Origin: Moringa oleifera | Lineage: Eukaryota; Streptophyta; Magnoliopsida; Brassicales; Moringaceae | Assembly (NCBI GenBank): GCA_021397835.1 | Contig: JAJFZO010000034.1 | Coordinates: 8,633,501-8,697,500 of the forward strand | Reading direction: 5' to 3' | DNA length: 64,000 bases | Part shown: piece by piece, positions 37,628 to 50,329 of the stretch | How the letters are laid out: each line of letters starts with the position of its first letter | Numbering within the stretch: the stretch's first letter is position 1 | Translations under genes and position numbers: made by a program | The notes under the pieces: generated by a model | Databases searched by the model: none | Told to the model about the DNA's origin: nothing | The model's input: only the letters and a program-made list of their open reading frames with translations

Positions 37628-40600
37628 ACCACTCAAAGGGATATAGATAAATATCACCCTAATAGATATAGATGTTTCTCACCACTCAATGGTCATAACT
37701 AAAGAGATACAAAGATGGAAGAGGGAACACAAAGAGTTTTTGCACATATAACTCAAGTCTAATCTATCTTCTAAGTTAAAATATGAGAATAAATACTAGT
37801 GCATGGAACAACCCCCCAGGCATCGGGATTTTAAAAATTATTAAGTTTTTGCTCAATAACTAAATTATTTAATGTATTTGTTTGACAAAAAATGAAGTTA
37901 GTGGACTGAAATAAATCTTTCTAGAAGATTGTAAGGTGCATGCCAACTATCCACCATTAAAGAAGCTTCCATCACCTCCTCTCTAGAAAATCTTCCAATG
38001 TGCATGCCAATTGTCCTTTATATAGCATCATGGGTTAAATATGGTAATATAACCACTCCTATGCCAATCTCCCCTAATTGAAAAAGACTTGTCCTTAAGT
38101 CTGCAATGTCTCTCCTCGCATGATATGGGCTTAAGTTAGCCATATTAAATGTTGGGGAAACTCTGTAATCAGTCGGTAACTTAATCTCATAAGTATTTGT
38201 ACCAATCCTTCAGAGCACCTTGAAGGAATCATCAACCTTTGATTTTCACTTCCTAAATTTTCCTTGCAAAAACCTTTCCTCTCTTAAAGAAGTCCAAACT
38301 ATATCACCTTTTTTAAACTCTTTATGCTTTCGTTGTTTATTGGTAACTTGCTTGTATTTCTCATTTTTGTTTCTCAATGGTTGCTCTTACACTCTCATGT
38401 AACTTCTTGATCTATTTTGCCTTTTCATCAGTATCTCCACTAAATTACTTAGTTATAGGGTAAGGAACAAAATCCAAAGGACCTATAGAAGCACCATAAA
38501 TAACTTTAAATGGACTCATACTTGTACTTTGAAACATTGAAAGTTGTAGGCAAGCTTAATCTATGGAAAAACTAGATCTCATTGCTTAATATTTTTGCCA
38601 ACATAACTTCTTAGCAAGTTCCCTAAGCTCTTGTTTGTTATGTTCGTTTATCCATCATTTTAGGGATGATAGGAGCTACTAAAATTTTAATAAAGTACCT
38701 AGCTTCCTTCGTAAGGTTCTCTGAAAATGGCTAAGGAATTTTAAGTCTTGATTAGCAACAATTATCTTTGGAATGCCATGTAACTTCATAGTCTCCTTGA
38801 AATACAAATCAACAACATGAGATGCATCATTTGTTTTGTTGCAAGGAACAAAGTGAGACATCTTCGAGAACCTATTAATAATGACTATGATTGAATCCTT
38901 ATTCCTTCATGTTCTGGGTAGTCCTATAACAAAAGCAAGACTCACATCCTCCTAGGGAACATTAGGCCCTAGTAATGCAGTGTACAAACCAGAATCTTGG
39001 CCTTTCATGTTAGCCGAATAACATACTTTACATCTCTTTACAAATCAGTCAACATCTTTAAACATCTTTGGCCAATAGAAATTAGCTTAAATTAAAGCCA
39101 AAGTTTTTGTGTCTACCAAAGTGTCCTCCTAAAACACCACCATAAAGCTTTTACTAAATCACTTGTCTTAAAGAACAAGATGGAATACACAATGCATTAG
39201 CTTTAAAAAGAAAGCCATTGAAGATAGAAAGTTGTTTGTAAGAACTTGATTTGCAATTTTGCCATATTGAGTTGAAATCAACATCATGCTCCTAAAGATC
39301 CTTGAAAGCATCGAATCCCACCACTTTAACCTTCATGGTTGATAAAAAAGAATTCTTCCCACTAAATGCATTAGCAATAACATTTTAAACACGGGATTTG
39401 TGCTTGATGTAAAGTTATAGACATTACAAGTACTCAACCCAAGCTGCATGTCTCTTTTTTAACTTATGCTGATGATTGATGAACTTCAACACTTCATGAT
39501 CAGAGTAAAGAATAAAATACTTTGTAAGAAGGTATTGATTCCAATGGTCCAAGGCTTTACAAATCCCATAAAACTTCTTGTCATAAATAGAATAATTCAT
39601 TCGGCAATCATGAAGCTTCTCATTGAAAAAGGCAATAGGCTTTCCTTCTTGACTCAAAACAACACCAATACCAATATTAGAAGCATCACATTCAACCTTA
39701 GACACCTTATTAAAGTTAAAAAGAATTAAAATATGAGTCTCTGTCACTTTTCTTTTCAATAACTTGAAAGTATCATCAACTTCACTAGTCCATTTAAACT
39801 TGTTATCTTTCAAGCATTCGATGATTGGAGCAACGATAAAATTGTTACCCTTAATGAATCGCCTATAAAAAGAAGTCAACCCATGGAAACTTCAAGCATC
39901 ATGTAGAGAAGTAGATGTTAGCCAATTAAGAATAGCCTCTACCTTATTTTGATCCATCATAATTCCTTCTCTTAAAACAACATACCCCAAAAACACAACT
40001 AAAAGTAAAGAAGTCACACTTCCTTAAATAAGCATAAAGTTTTTGCTCCCTCGAAATAAGAAACAATAGTGTAAGACGATCTATATGCTCCTTTTCATTT
40101 TTGTTGTACACCAATATGTCATTAAAGTGAACCACAACAAAAAAAAACCCATGCATGGCTTAAATATGTGATTCATAAATCGCACGAAAGTACTAGGTCC
40201 ATTAGACAATCCAAATGTTATAACCAACCATTCATATAAACCATCTCTTATTTTAAATGTTGTCTTCCATTCATCTCTAAGCCTCATTCTAATTTAATGG
40301 CAACCACTTCTCACATCAATTTTAGGGAAAATAAATTTACCACATAATTGATTAAGTGCATCATCTAACCGTGGAATTGGGAAACTGTAATCAATTATAA
40401 TTTTATTGATAGCAAAGCTATGTGTACAGATCCTCTAAGAACTATCCTTCTTTAGCACCAATAAGGTGGGAACAACACGTGGACCCATGCTTTCTTGAAT
40501 TAACCCTTTTTACACCAACTAATTAACTTACCTCTGAAGCTCGTCATGCTCTTTAGGACTCATTTGATAGGCTATTTTATTTGGAAGAACAACCCCTAGA

Positions 40601-41090
40601 ATAAGATCAATGTGATGTTAAATGTCCCTTAAAGGTGGAAAGCCATAACGAATCTCCTTTGGGATAACATCTTGAAACTCATTCAGAATTAATTTCATGA
40701 TTTTTGGTCGTTCATTATGCTTTGCATTCTTCTTTACAACCACAATAGTAAAAACAACTCCACCTCTCTCTAATTTATCCTTGAATTCACCATAAGACAT
40801 AAAAGTACTAACTTCTTTCTTTGTTAGACTTACTTCAGCAAGTTGCAATAGAGCTAAGATGATCTTTTTATCATTCACCTTAAAAGATTAAACTCTAAAT
40901 CCTTCATCTCCTAGTGTGGCTTCTACAATTAATGTCACATTAGGCCTTATCCTTTATTTATCTTTTAATTAACTCCTTATTCCTTTTATTCATCAATGAC
41001 TTAGGACTTAAATCAACATGGCTTATCTACAAAGTATAATAGGGATCAATTCTGAGGACTTCTAACCTCTTACTTAATAAAAGAAATAAG
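37628..41090 (-). mobile_element. Ty3/gypsy retrotransposon A, 5'-truncated
   Basis: Read right to left it holds a protease/RT linker, reverse transcriptase, RNase H and integrase. About 400 bp without coding signal (38030-37628) then follows, which should hold the 3' LTR, but I cannot define LTR ends because no second copy is in the window. The gag, protease and 5' LTR are absent: sequence switches near 41090 to the 3' UTR of a different gypsy element. The integrase wording resembles chromovirus-type elements, but I see no chromodomain and leave the lineage open. Confidence 0.8.
38040..40880 (-). pseudogene. gypsy A pol pseudogene (RT, RNase H, integrase)
   Basis: In order on the - strand: a linker with LILNEFQDVIPKEIRYGFPP (to 40878); RT with [18 protein letters not shown] (40272-40219) and, where the catalytic YxDD box should be, HFND (about 40129-40118), so an active-site Asp is changed; RNase H with VECDASNIGIGVVLSQEGK and YSDHEVLKFI (39879-39424); integrase zinc region (about 39160-39020, CKVC followed by GLYTALLGPNVP); integrase core with [19 protein letters not shown] (about 38880) and [19 protein letters not shown]; and the integrase tail GDIVWTSLREERF (38311) to SPTFNMANLSPYHARRDIADL (38160-38090, frame broken before it). 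Pol would copy the RNA genome and insert the DNA. Frameshifts and stops separate nearly every domain. Confidence 0.92.
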
Positions 41091-41107
41091 ACAGTGTTTA
41101 AGAAGCA

Positions 41108-41346
41108 ACTTTCATGTCATGTGTTTTGTTAAGATCACATGATGGTTCTTTACCTGGATGCAAGCTAAACTCGCCTCTAGATGCCTTCTATGATACAATG
41201 AATATGGCATTGATGAGGACCTACAATAGTAGTCTAAATGACTTCCACATGTTGTCTTTTTAAAAAATCCATGTAATGGTTATTGTATCAGAATCCGTTT
41301 CTTGATGTTCTCTATGATACAATGAATATAGCATCGACGGGGACCC
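41108..41346 (-). repeat. Conserved 3'-UTR block (copy 1 of 2)
   Basis: This ~240-bp block ('gacttccacatg.tgtctt.ttaaaa..aatg.aatggtta' is its clearest part) matches 56749-56970 in the same orientation. Both copies contain two founder units of the 'gatgcc.tc.atgatacaatgaatatggcat' type (41180 and 41304 here; 56808 and 56930 there) at a spacing of 122-124 bp. In the right copy the block lies about 150 bp before an LTR start; here the sequence breaks off before the LTR would begin. This copy carries a 16-bp insertion relative to the other. Confidence 0.8.
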
Positions 41347-41578
41347 ACAATGTCAGTCTCCATTGAAATAACTAGACTGAGTACCTTAGTTAGATCTAAA
41401 ACCCAATGTGATAACTATGCAAATCACATTTAGAATACAAATAATACTCATTGTGAGGCTTGAGTCAATCACATTTGAGATTCGGTAAGGATACATGATG
41501 TGAGGTAAGTAACCAGTCTCATCTAAGGTAGTGTTAGTACTTGATGTGGGGCATGAAAGTAGCCACATCTAAGGCAAA

Positions 41579-42056
41579 GATGTCCTCCATGGTATAATGA
41601 ATATTGCAATGATGGGGACGTACAACATTAGGATGCTCTCCATGGTACAATGAAAATTGCACCAACAAGGACTTGTGATATCAAGATTCCCTCCGTGACA
41701 CAATGAATGTGATGCCAACGAGGGTCTACGATATTAAGATGCCCTCAGTGGTATAACGAAATATTACACCAATAGAGACTTATGATATCAAGATTTCCTC
41801 AATGACACGATGAATATTGTGCTGATGAAGGTCTACGATATTAAGATATCTTTTATAGCACAATGAATATTGCACCAATGAGGACTTATGATATCAAAAT
41901 TTCCTTCATGACACGGTGAATATCATGTCGACAAGGGTCTAAGATATTAGGATGCCCTCTGTGGACAATGAATATTACATCAATAGGGACTTATGATATC
42001 AAGATTCCCCCCATGACATGATGAATATCATGTCGATGGGGTTGCTTGATGAAAGG
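41579..42056 (-). repeat. 53-bp tandem array in the 3' UTR of element B
   Basis: Nine units start at 41579, 41632, 41685, 41739, 41792, 41845, 41898, 41951 and 42004, a strict 53-bp period with one 54-bp step. Two versions largely alternate: one with 'ggtataatgaatattgcaccaat...gacttatgatatcaa' and one with 'gacac.atgaatgt.atgccaacgagggtctacgatattaa', so the higher unit is 106 bp. The monomer resembles the founder units at 41180 and 41304. The array is flanked by copies of a 'ggcatgaaagtagccacatctaaggc' motif (41548 and 42055, then weaker copies to 42150), as if it grew inside that motif pair. Confidence 0.85.
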
Positions 42057-42869
42057 CATGAAAGTAACCACATCTAAGGCAAGGGTGTCCAACGTGGGGC
42101 ATGAAAGCGACAACATTTGAGGCGATAGTGGCTGATAAGAGGCATGAAAGTAGTCTCCTTTAAGACTTGGTATAGCTTGTTATTTATTCATTTATTTTTT
42201 GTCTCCTTGGGGATGTGATTTCATATGTAGCTTTGCCATATATTGCTTTTAGACATGATGTATGCATGCATGAATTCCATGTATAAAATTCTTCAAAAGA
42301 ATATTTTATTATCTTTTTATATTATTATTTTTTCTCTTAATGATTGATCGATTGTCCATCCTTTGACAGTTGACCTTTAACCCAACTATTTTCTCATTGG
42401 TGGAATGAATGAACCTCACTTTCTATGAGAGAAATGATTCATTCGAGTGGCATGAGTGAGAATACTTTTCATAACGAAGACTCATTAAATTGTACTCCTT
42501 TAGCTTTTGTATATCATTTTGTGTTTTCCTAAAGATATCCTTTTCCCTTGATTCTTAGATTAGTATTTTGTTCTTTATTCAAATGATTTCTTTTGCCTTT
42601 GCCTTGTTTTGTAACATGTAACTACATAGACCTTCAATCCCATGTGTATAACAATGTAGATGATGCACTTTAGTGATAAAAGGAGAAAACAAAGCATAGA
42701 GAAGTCCAAATGACTTTTATTTATGTTTATGAGGATTTGTATTTCCAAAGGTGCTGAAAGATAGAGTATTTTTTATGATGTCCATGTCATCTAGTTACAC
42801 AAATTTAAAAGGTAGATGGATAATTTTTTTGGGGAAAAAGTATTAGATACCTCTTTTTTTCATCAGAGT
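42057..42869. other. 3' UTR of element B, no gene
   Basis: After diverged copies of the 'gcatgaaagtag' motif (to about 42150), no repeat or coding signal is seen up to the integrase tail. Confidence 0.5.
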
Positions 42870-43552
42870 CTTCAAGCAAATTACTTGTTTATCACGTTGG
42901 AATTGAAAGGGTTGGGCAGCTATTGACCATCTATGTTTGCCAGTATGAGTGCCTCCCTAGAGAAAGCTCTTTTCACAACATATTGGCCTTCCTAGTTTGG
43001 TGCCACTTACCCTTAAGATCGATAACATTATTTGGGATTCTTTTAAACACCCAATCTCCTTCTTTGAAGATCTAGGAATGTACCTTTTTGTTGTAAGCTC
43101 TCTCCATCCTTTTTTGGTACATCTGCCCATGACAAAGGGCATTCAAATGTCTTCCACAATCAAACTGAGTTGTTCTTATCTGGCTTGAATCCCCTTAACT
43201 TCTTCTAACTCCACTTCTTTTAGTGCCTTAAGGGACGACATTTCAAGCTCCACAAGTAACACAACTTTTGTTAGATAAACCAAAGCATAAGGAGTTGTCC
43301 TAATAGATGTCCTAACCGAAGTTTGGTATGCATACAAAGCCAGTGGGAGGATCTCATGCCAAGCTCGATATATTGTTGTCACTTTTCTTATGGTCTGTTT
43401 GATGTTTTTGTTTTCTGCCTTGACTGCCCAATTTATTTTCGACTGGTAAGTGGCAAAATTATAATGTTTGATTGCATGTTTTTTCCACTACTTTGCTATT
43501 CAAATTTTTGGCAATATTTGAGATAATCCTTTTTGGAGGACCATCCTAGTAA

Positions 43553-43553
<1 letters not shown>

Positions 43554-43577
<24 letters not shown>
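43554..43577. repeat. (TA)n microsatellite inside integrase
   Basis: About twelve TA repeats followed by a T run. It replaces the middle of the integrase core reading frame between FLKKK and the next recognisable segment. Confidence 0.9.
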
Positions 43578-43585
<8 letters not shown>

Positions 43586-45660
43586 GAGAAAGTTTATCAT
43601 CATTAACTTGGTGACCCAGACAAACAATTTTGCTTCAACCTTCTTCGTGAAATAGTTGATAAACACCAAGATGAATCTACAATCATTTGAGGCCTTTAAG
43701 GTGATTGTCTTGATCATATCAAAACCCTATATTGAGAAGGGCTAGGGAGCACTCATCATATGTAATTTTGAAGGCAACACATGGATTTTGTTTGTATATA
43801 TCTAGCATTTGTGGCATTTTCGAACATACTATATGCAGTCCTTTTCCATGGTAAACCAATAATAGCCCGCTCAAATTATTTGTTAGCACAAGGCCACTTC
43901 TATGCGTTCCATAAATCCCCTCATGAACTTTTTTTAAAATCTCTGAACTTCTTTAACGTGAAGGCACCTCAAAAGTGTTTGGTAAAATTTCTTTTGTATA
44001 AGATCTCCACATAAGTTAAGTAATTTGCAACTAATTTTCTTATCATCTTTTTATCATTTTTAGTTGCTTTTTCTAGGTAAAATTGTTCCTTAAGGAATTT
44101 TTGGATATCATTATACCATGACTTTCCATCTTTTTCTTCTTGAAGTGCGACATAATATACAGGAGCATGACGAATGCTTAGTTTGATAAATGCGACAAAT
44201 TCAGGGTCACTTGTTTGAAACATTACTGGTAAGGTAGCCAAGCCATCTGCCATATAATTTTTTTTTTTCGTGGAGATGCTAAAAATGCATATCTTGGAAG
44301 TTGGTTAGCAATACTTGTACTAATTCTTGATATTTTTGAAGTTAACGGTTCTCACCTACAACTCTCCTTTTAATTGGTAGATGACTAGAGTAGAGTCTCT
44401 ATAAAGGAGCTGGTTAATGTTCTTATCTATTGAAAATCTTAGGCCTTATCGCACATGCCTCATACTCTGCTAAATTATAGTTGAATAAAAATCAAGTCTT
44501 GCAGTGAAAAGGCAATAATCTCTTTCTAAGGATTTTAATAATGCCCTTATGCCATGCCTCAATGCATTTGAATGTTCATCAAAGTACAAAATCCATTCAA
44601 GTGTTTCATTAATTACTAAGTCAACTTAGCTTAGTAAGCCTTCATCGAGAAATTCAAATTTAACTTGAAGATAATCATCTATAGCTTTTTCGGCTAAAAA
44701 TTTAACTAAGGCACTCCTTTTAATAGCCTTCTATGGGATGTTCCAAAGGTCATATTCAGACAAGTGGACTTGCCACCTAGCAAGCCTTCTTAAAAAGGTT
44801 GGTTTCTCTATCAAATATTTTATAGAGTCTAATTTTTCTATGACCCACATGGTATGATTAAGCATATACTGTCTAAGGCTATAGCAGCCCATGCTAAAGC
44901 ATGACATATTTTCTTAGTCAACGAATATCTGCACTCATAGTTCATGGACTTCTTACTAAGATAGTATATGGATTGTTTCCTTTTCCCAATTTCATGAACT
45001 TAGGCTAGAAGATAGCCTAATGACCTATCATACACGGATAAATACATTATCAATGGTTTCTCAAGGATTGAAGGCATCAATACGGGTTGATGGGAAAGAT
45101 ACTTCATTATTATGTGAAAGGCTCTTTGGCACTCTGTATTCCATTTTCCTAGATCATACTTCTACAACAAGGCAAAAATTAGGTCACATATGTTTGTTAG
45201 TTGAGATATGAATTTAGATATATAGTTGAAATGCCTTAAGAAATCTCTCACCTCATTTATAGTCCTTGGTAGGAGTAGCTTTATTATAGCTTAAATCTTG
45301 TTGGGATCCACCTCAATTCCTAGACTACAAAGCCTAAAAGTCTGGTGGACTTAACTCTGAAAGTGCTGGGTTAAGCTGAATCTCGTATTATTAAAGTCTT
45401 TCAAACAACTTTCTAAGGTCATCTATGTGGTCTTCATCCTTTTTAGACTTTGTAATCATATTACTTACATAGACTTTCACCACTTTATGCATCAAGTTGT
45501 GAAGTAGAGTCATCATTGCTCTTTAGCATGTTGCCCTATCATTCTTCAAACCTAGGCATAACTCTACAGCAAAAAGTACCCCAAATGGTCACAAAAGTAA
45601 TCCTTTCCATATCTTTTGATGCCATGAGTATTTGGTTATAACCTGATAGCCATCCATGAA

Positions 45661-45664
<4 letters not shown>

Positions 45665-45698
<34 letters not shown>
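45665..45698. repeat. (TA)n microsatellite inside reverse transcriptase
   Basis: About seventeen TA repeats between DTLVNNI and FHGWLSGYNQI of the RT, exactly where a short conserved stretch of the domain should be. Confidence 0.9.
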
Positions 45699-45701
<3 letters not shown>

Positions 45702-47879
45702 ATATTATTAACTAGTGTATCTATATGTGGAAGTGGGAAATTATCTTTAAGGCTTGTTCTGTTTAAGTCTCTATAGTGCAGGAAAATCCAAATGCGCCCA
45801 TCTTTTTTAGGTATGGAACTATATTTACTACCCACTCTAGGTATTTAAAGATTATAATGAATTCAGCTTCCAGTGGTTTCTAAACCTCTTCTTTAATCTT
45901 CAAGAGTATTTCAGGTTTCATGATCCTTAGTTTTTGTTGGACAGGAGGATATTATGGCTTGAGAGGCAACTTATGCTCTACTACACTTTGGTCTAGGCCC
46001 GACATGTCCTTGTAAAAGCAGGTGAATACATTACTGAACTCTTAGGATAAGTCAATCAAATTTTATTTTAGTTGGGTTGGCAAAGTGATGCTGATTTTTT
46101 ACTCTTTTTTCTTTTTATTTATTCCAACATTTATGATCTAAGTTTCTTCTTAATAGAATAGAATTTCTTTTTCCTTGCTTTGTAGCTGCTAGAACAATTC
46201 TAGTAGTAATTCTATTTCCTCCCAAATTTCAGGTCATCTATGAAGGTGTCTTCCTTGCTTAAGTCCATTTTTTATATTAAAAATTTTGTAACTAGGATTC
46301 CAAGACATGGGTAGGAGATTTCTGTTTATAGAGAAGATAGATTTCATTTTTGAAATGAGGAATGAGATTAATTGGATTGAAAAAATGTAGTAAGGCATGA
46401 GATGAATTGAATTAGAAGAAAAGTGAGAAAAGTGCAAGCTTTTTATTATGCTCTCTATTATCATATCGAGATTAAAAGTAGATGTGGTCTTTACTAATTA
46501 CTTGAGCCCAAAATAGAGAAAACTTCAGGCAATCCCTAACTTGATGTATTCATTTGCCTACTTAACAAAATGTGAACAACTTGATGAGTCATCGGAATCA
46601 GAATACGTTCATCATACAGCCACCTAAAAAAGCAAAAATTTCAAGCAAGTGTTCTCGCATAGTTAGAAGCTTAAATGCCCTCGAGTTTCTTCAAATTTTT
46701 CTAATCTTTCTTGCCCTTTTTATCGTTTATCATTGGCTGATAACCAACCCTTCAGCCTTCCAAATTATTATGTAATTCAAGTACTATTGGGATGCTTTGA
46801 AGATACTTTCCAAGTTGTTTACCAACTTGGCAGCCTTTACTAATGATCTGGTTAATTTGAAGCTACAACTCAAAGAAAACTTAAGTGGCCTCTCCTTCGT
46901 AAATTTTGTGGTGTTGGCAAAGTCAAAGGTTTAAAAAGCATTTTCTTTTTTATTCGAAGCCTCTAAATATAGGAAGTTCTTGACGATGGAGGCTATGATA
47001 TCTCTTTTGCCATGAATGGTGATCAAACAATCTTCCACCATCATTTTGAGCTTTTGGTGGAGAGTGGAACGCACAACACCTATGAATCCATGTCTTTGAA
47101 GGAAAAAGGTTGAAAAAATTAAGATGTCCCTGATCTAAAATTCAACCTTGTAAAAGAATGGCCTTATCTTTAAAAGCCGATCAATCGTCCTATAGATTTT
47201 AGTTCTACTGCCATCAAAGGCTTTGACTAACATGGTAGTAATATGCTGAATAGTGGTCAAGTCGATATAGATCCATTCCAAGGTGCACATAAGCATGACG
47301 TTTATAAAGGACCCACTATCGATGAGTACTTTTGAAGTGGTTTGCCTTTTATAAGAGGCAATTATATAGAGGGCTTTAATAAAACCTCTACCTTCAGGAG
47401 GAAACTCGTCGTCAAAAAAGGTGATGAAGTTATGAGTAGTAATGTGGCTGTAAATATCATTCATGTTCTCAATTGGTATCTTTATCGGTACATAAGCATT
47501 TTTAAGAATGTGCAAGAGGGCTTGCCTATGCACCTTTAAGCTCAAAAAAAGTGCTAGCATCGATATATTTACTAAGGGTTTTTACAACTGATCCGAAATG
47601 GTTACTCGCTTGTTTAATGAACTTTAGGAAGTTTGTTGCATCTTCTTTCAAAACTGGCTGAAAAGAGCCTTATCTTTGTTCGTTTTGTCCATAATGGCAG
47701 TCTTTCTTATCGATTGTTTTAAAGTTGATTTGTTAGGAGGGGGTCCATACCATCTCTTACTCCTAGTAACACGTATTGGTCAGGCAATGTTCCTAACTAT
47801 CTTATCCATTGTTGTTGAAGAGTACTTCTATGGCACCACATCGGGTTGACTAATAAGGCAGTTAGACCTTGATGACCAC

Positions 47880-50250
47880 TTTAGGTCTATAAATAGGTGC
47901 CACCTTTTCTCCTTGATTTATTTCTCTTTTCGGAGTTAACACCTTTACTTTCACCATGAATGGGCAATGGTTGATCATGAAGGTTTTTGGTTTGCCTTTT
48001 ACTTCCCATCGGATCATGTTTCTTGGTGAGCAAGTAGAGGATTAGTGGCCACATTAGAGGCCTTCTTGGTTTCACAAGACAAGATGTCATTATTGATCAA
48101 CTTTTACGCTCGATACTTGAAGGTGAGGCAGTCATTAATGGGTGCCCTTATGCCTCAAAGTATTATGAACAAGTTACCACAAGATTATACCATTGGGAAT
48201 GATGGAGTTAGAGGCCATGTGAATATTGGCACCACCAGTTTTTATTCCAAGAGCTGAGGGTATTACTCGTGGTGAGAAATAGGCATAAGGAGAATAAGAA
48301 GTGTTTCATTCTTCAGAGGTGCATTCTTAGATAAGATCTTCTTCTGCATCAAATGTTGGAGGCATTAAAGGGTAGACTATCTTTGACTATGCTTTGAGTT
48401 AAAATGGAATAGTAATATGTAAGAAACGTTGCTTAGGGCCTCTTGATTAAGGAATGGTTAACAAATTTAGCCTTACTTTTCTTTTTAAGGGTGAAACCTC
48501 TCCTTATAATACTTCCAATTTGCCTGATGTGAGGGCATTCTCGATAAATTCTCTCATTTGTATAATAGTACAAACTTCTTTCCTACCATCATGACTAAAT
48601 GGTTGTATAATGGAGGCTTTAGTGTTTCGAGGATAGTTTGGGAGAGCTTGGTGCTAGTTAGAAGAGGTTGCAAATGAACTATTGTTTCTCTCTACAATTC
48701 ACATTGTCCTTAAAGATTTCATTATCTTTCCTACTCATGTGTTAGAGCGTGACTCGACTAGGACCGAGTCCCTCCATGTGTTGATAATGTAGGAGAAAAG
48801 TCACAGCTAAATCCTTCCATCCTTGTATTTTGGTTAGCTTGAGGTTCGTATGCCACTCAAGTGCCTCATCCTTGAAGCTATCCTAAAAGTAATGAATGAG
48901 GAGCTTCTCATTCCCTTTATGTCCATGCATCTTGTGTAGAAACATCTTTAAATAAGTACGAGAGTAGCGAGTCCAATCATACTTATCAAACTCCGAGGCA
49001 TTGAATTTTGGAGGGATGACTAGCCTAGTTGAGGCATAGTTTAATGATGTTTATTCCTACTATCTTTTTCTCCTGCCTCAGAGTTCTAACTTGTTCTGCC
49101 AGCCCTTCTATCTTGGCTAGCAGCTCTTTAAGAATTACCGATCCCTAGGTGCTCGAGTTTAACAGGATCATCTAAGTTAGGGAATTGGAAGACTTCGAGA
49201 GCTTTGTCTATCACATTTTAGGGTACTAGGCTACTTCGTGTTCTAAGATGTACCAATGATTGCTGGGTTGAGGAGTCTCACGATGATACTCGGTGGGTTA
49301 TAAACCATATCTTGTTTAGGCTCCATAGGAACCTTTCTTTTTAAGAGCGTTCCAATAGAGCTCATCATTTGTTAAAACTGTTCTTGCATGGAAAGCTAGA
49401 GGTTATGATGATTCTTTATCATTCTTTCATGCATTTTAGCCAAGGCTTCAATACAAGCTAATTAATCCTCCATTTCAGATAACTAAGATCTAGATTGAGT
49501 GTTATAGGTCTAAATGACCGAGTGATAAGCTTTTGCCTTACCTATTCTGTTAATACATTTTTAATTTTATTAAAGTAGATGTTTACATGATATGTTAATA
49601 TGTAGATGTGCATGCATAAATGGACATCGGGATTTAGCACAATGGTTGCTTGAAAAATTGATGATTCTCTAATGATACCTAATGTTAGGCTCTTAGTTGA
49701 GCATATCAAAGACTCTCTGGAAAAAAACCTATAAACTTTTGACAAAGATTGATATATCTTACAAATTCCAATCTTTATCTTTGGAAATGACTTCTTCAAA
49801 AGGTCTAGTTCATGCTTGAAGCTAAAAGCTTCTTACATAATCTATTCAATTTGAGTAATTAGATTCTTGACACTTTTTGAATCTTGAGTAAAGCTTTCCT
49901 TATCTCAACACCACAGTGTGCAAATTTGTTTAGCTTTCTCTTTCTAGAATTGTCCTTTCAAGGTGAGGTTTAGACTATCTTTGGTCTTTTGAAATTCAAC
50001 CATCTTGCTTGGCCTGTAATCCCTCTCTTGATTAATTTTGGCTAATAGATGATTAATCATTCCATTGTTCTTATTGTTTAGTCTCCCTTCCTTAAAGAGA
50101 TCATCCATCAAATGTTGATCTATCTTTATCTTTTTTTTAGCTAGTCATTTTCTTGTTCCATATATTGCAAGTTATGGATTAAATTCTCACAATCACTTGT
50201 CATTCTAATTCCTCCTAATGATCATTGACTTGTAAGTGGTTATTCTATTT
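47880..50250 (-). pseudogene. Element B gag pseudogene
   Basis: The retrotransposon gag core is clear at about 49060-48680 on the - strand: ASTRLVIPPKFNASEFDKYD, then KMHGHKGNEKLLIHYF, then EWHTNLKLTKIQGWKDLAV, then HMEGLGPSRVTL. This is the capsid-type region typical of Tat-lineage elements, with the expected Trp and hydrophobic positions. Upstream (50250-49270) broken frames are rich in Lys, Glu, Leu and Asn, compatible with the coiled-coil part that often precedes this core. Downstream (48240-47880) a basic linker leads to the protease. I do not see a CCHC zinc knuckle. Gag would form the particle that packages the element RNA. TAG and frameshift lesions break it, for example in HYF*DSF. 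Confidence 0.85.
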
Positions 50251-50329
50251 TTCTCAACTGTAACGTCAAAGCTTGAATATGTCCATCTTTCGAGTGATGC
50301 AAGCAAAATTACTGAAGAGTGGAATCGAT

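Larger units (their letters stand above)
42870..47665 (-). pseudogene. Element B pol pseudogene (PR, RT, RNase H, IN)
   Basis: On the - strand the aspartic protease region reads FLKFIKQ (about 47625), FDDEFPPEGRGFIKALYI and VLIDSGSFINVML (family: DTGSS), 47560-47135. RT reads PKKDGRIWIFLHYRDLNR and KDNFPLPHIDTLVNNI (45825-45715), then WLSGYNQILMASKDMERITF. The catalytic box is YVSNMI (45471-45454) where the family has YVDDMI, so both Asp are gone. RNase H shows NLAEYEACAI (about 44490-44460) and MADGLATLP (44253). Integrase has INYFTKKVEAKLFVW (43660), WHEILPLALYAYQTSVRTS (43370) and a tail with KGWRELTTKRYIP-type wording to about 42870. Microsatellites interrupt RT (45665) and IN (43554). 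Stops are frequent, so it is inactive. The family wording matches Tat-lineage elements. Confidence 0.9.

Noticed and set aside
37628..38030. Defined 3' LTR of gypsy A
   Set aside because: Position fits, but no paired copy, clear TG/CA ends or target duplication could be shown.
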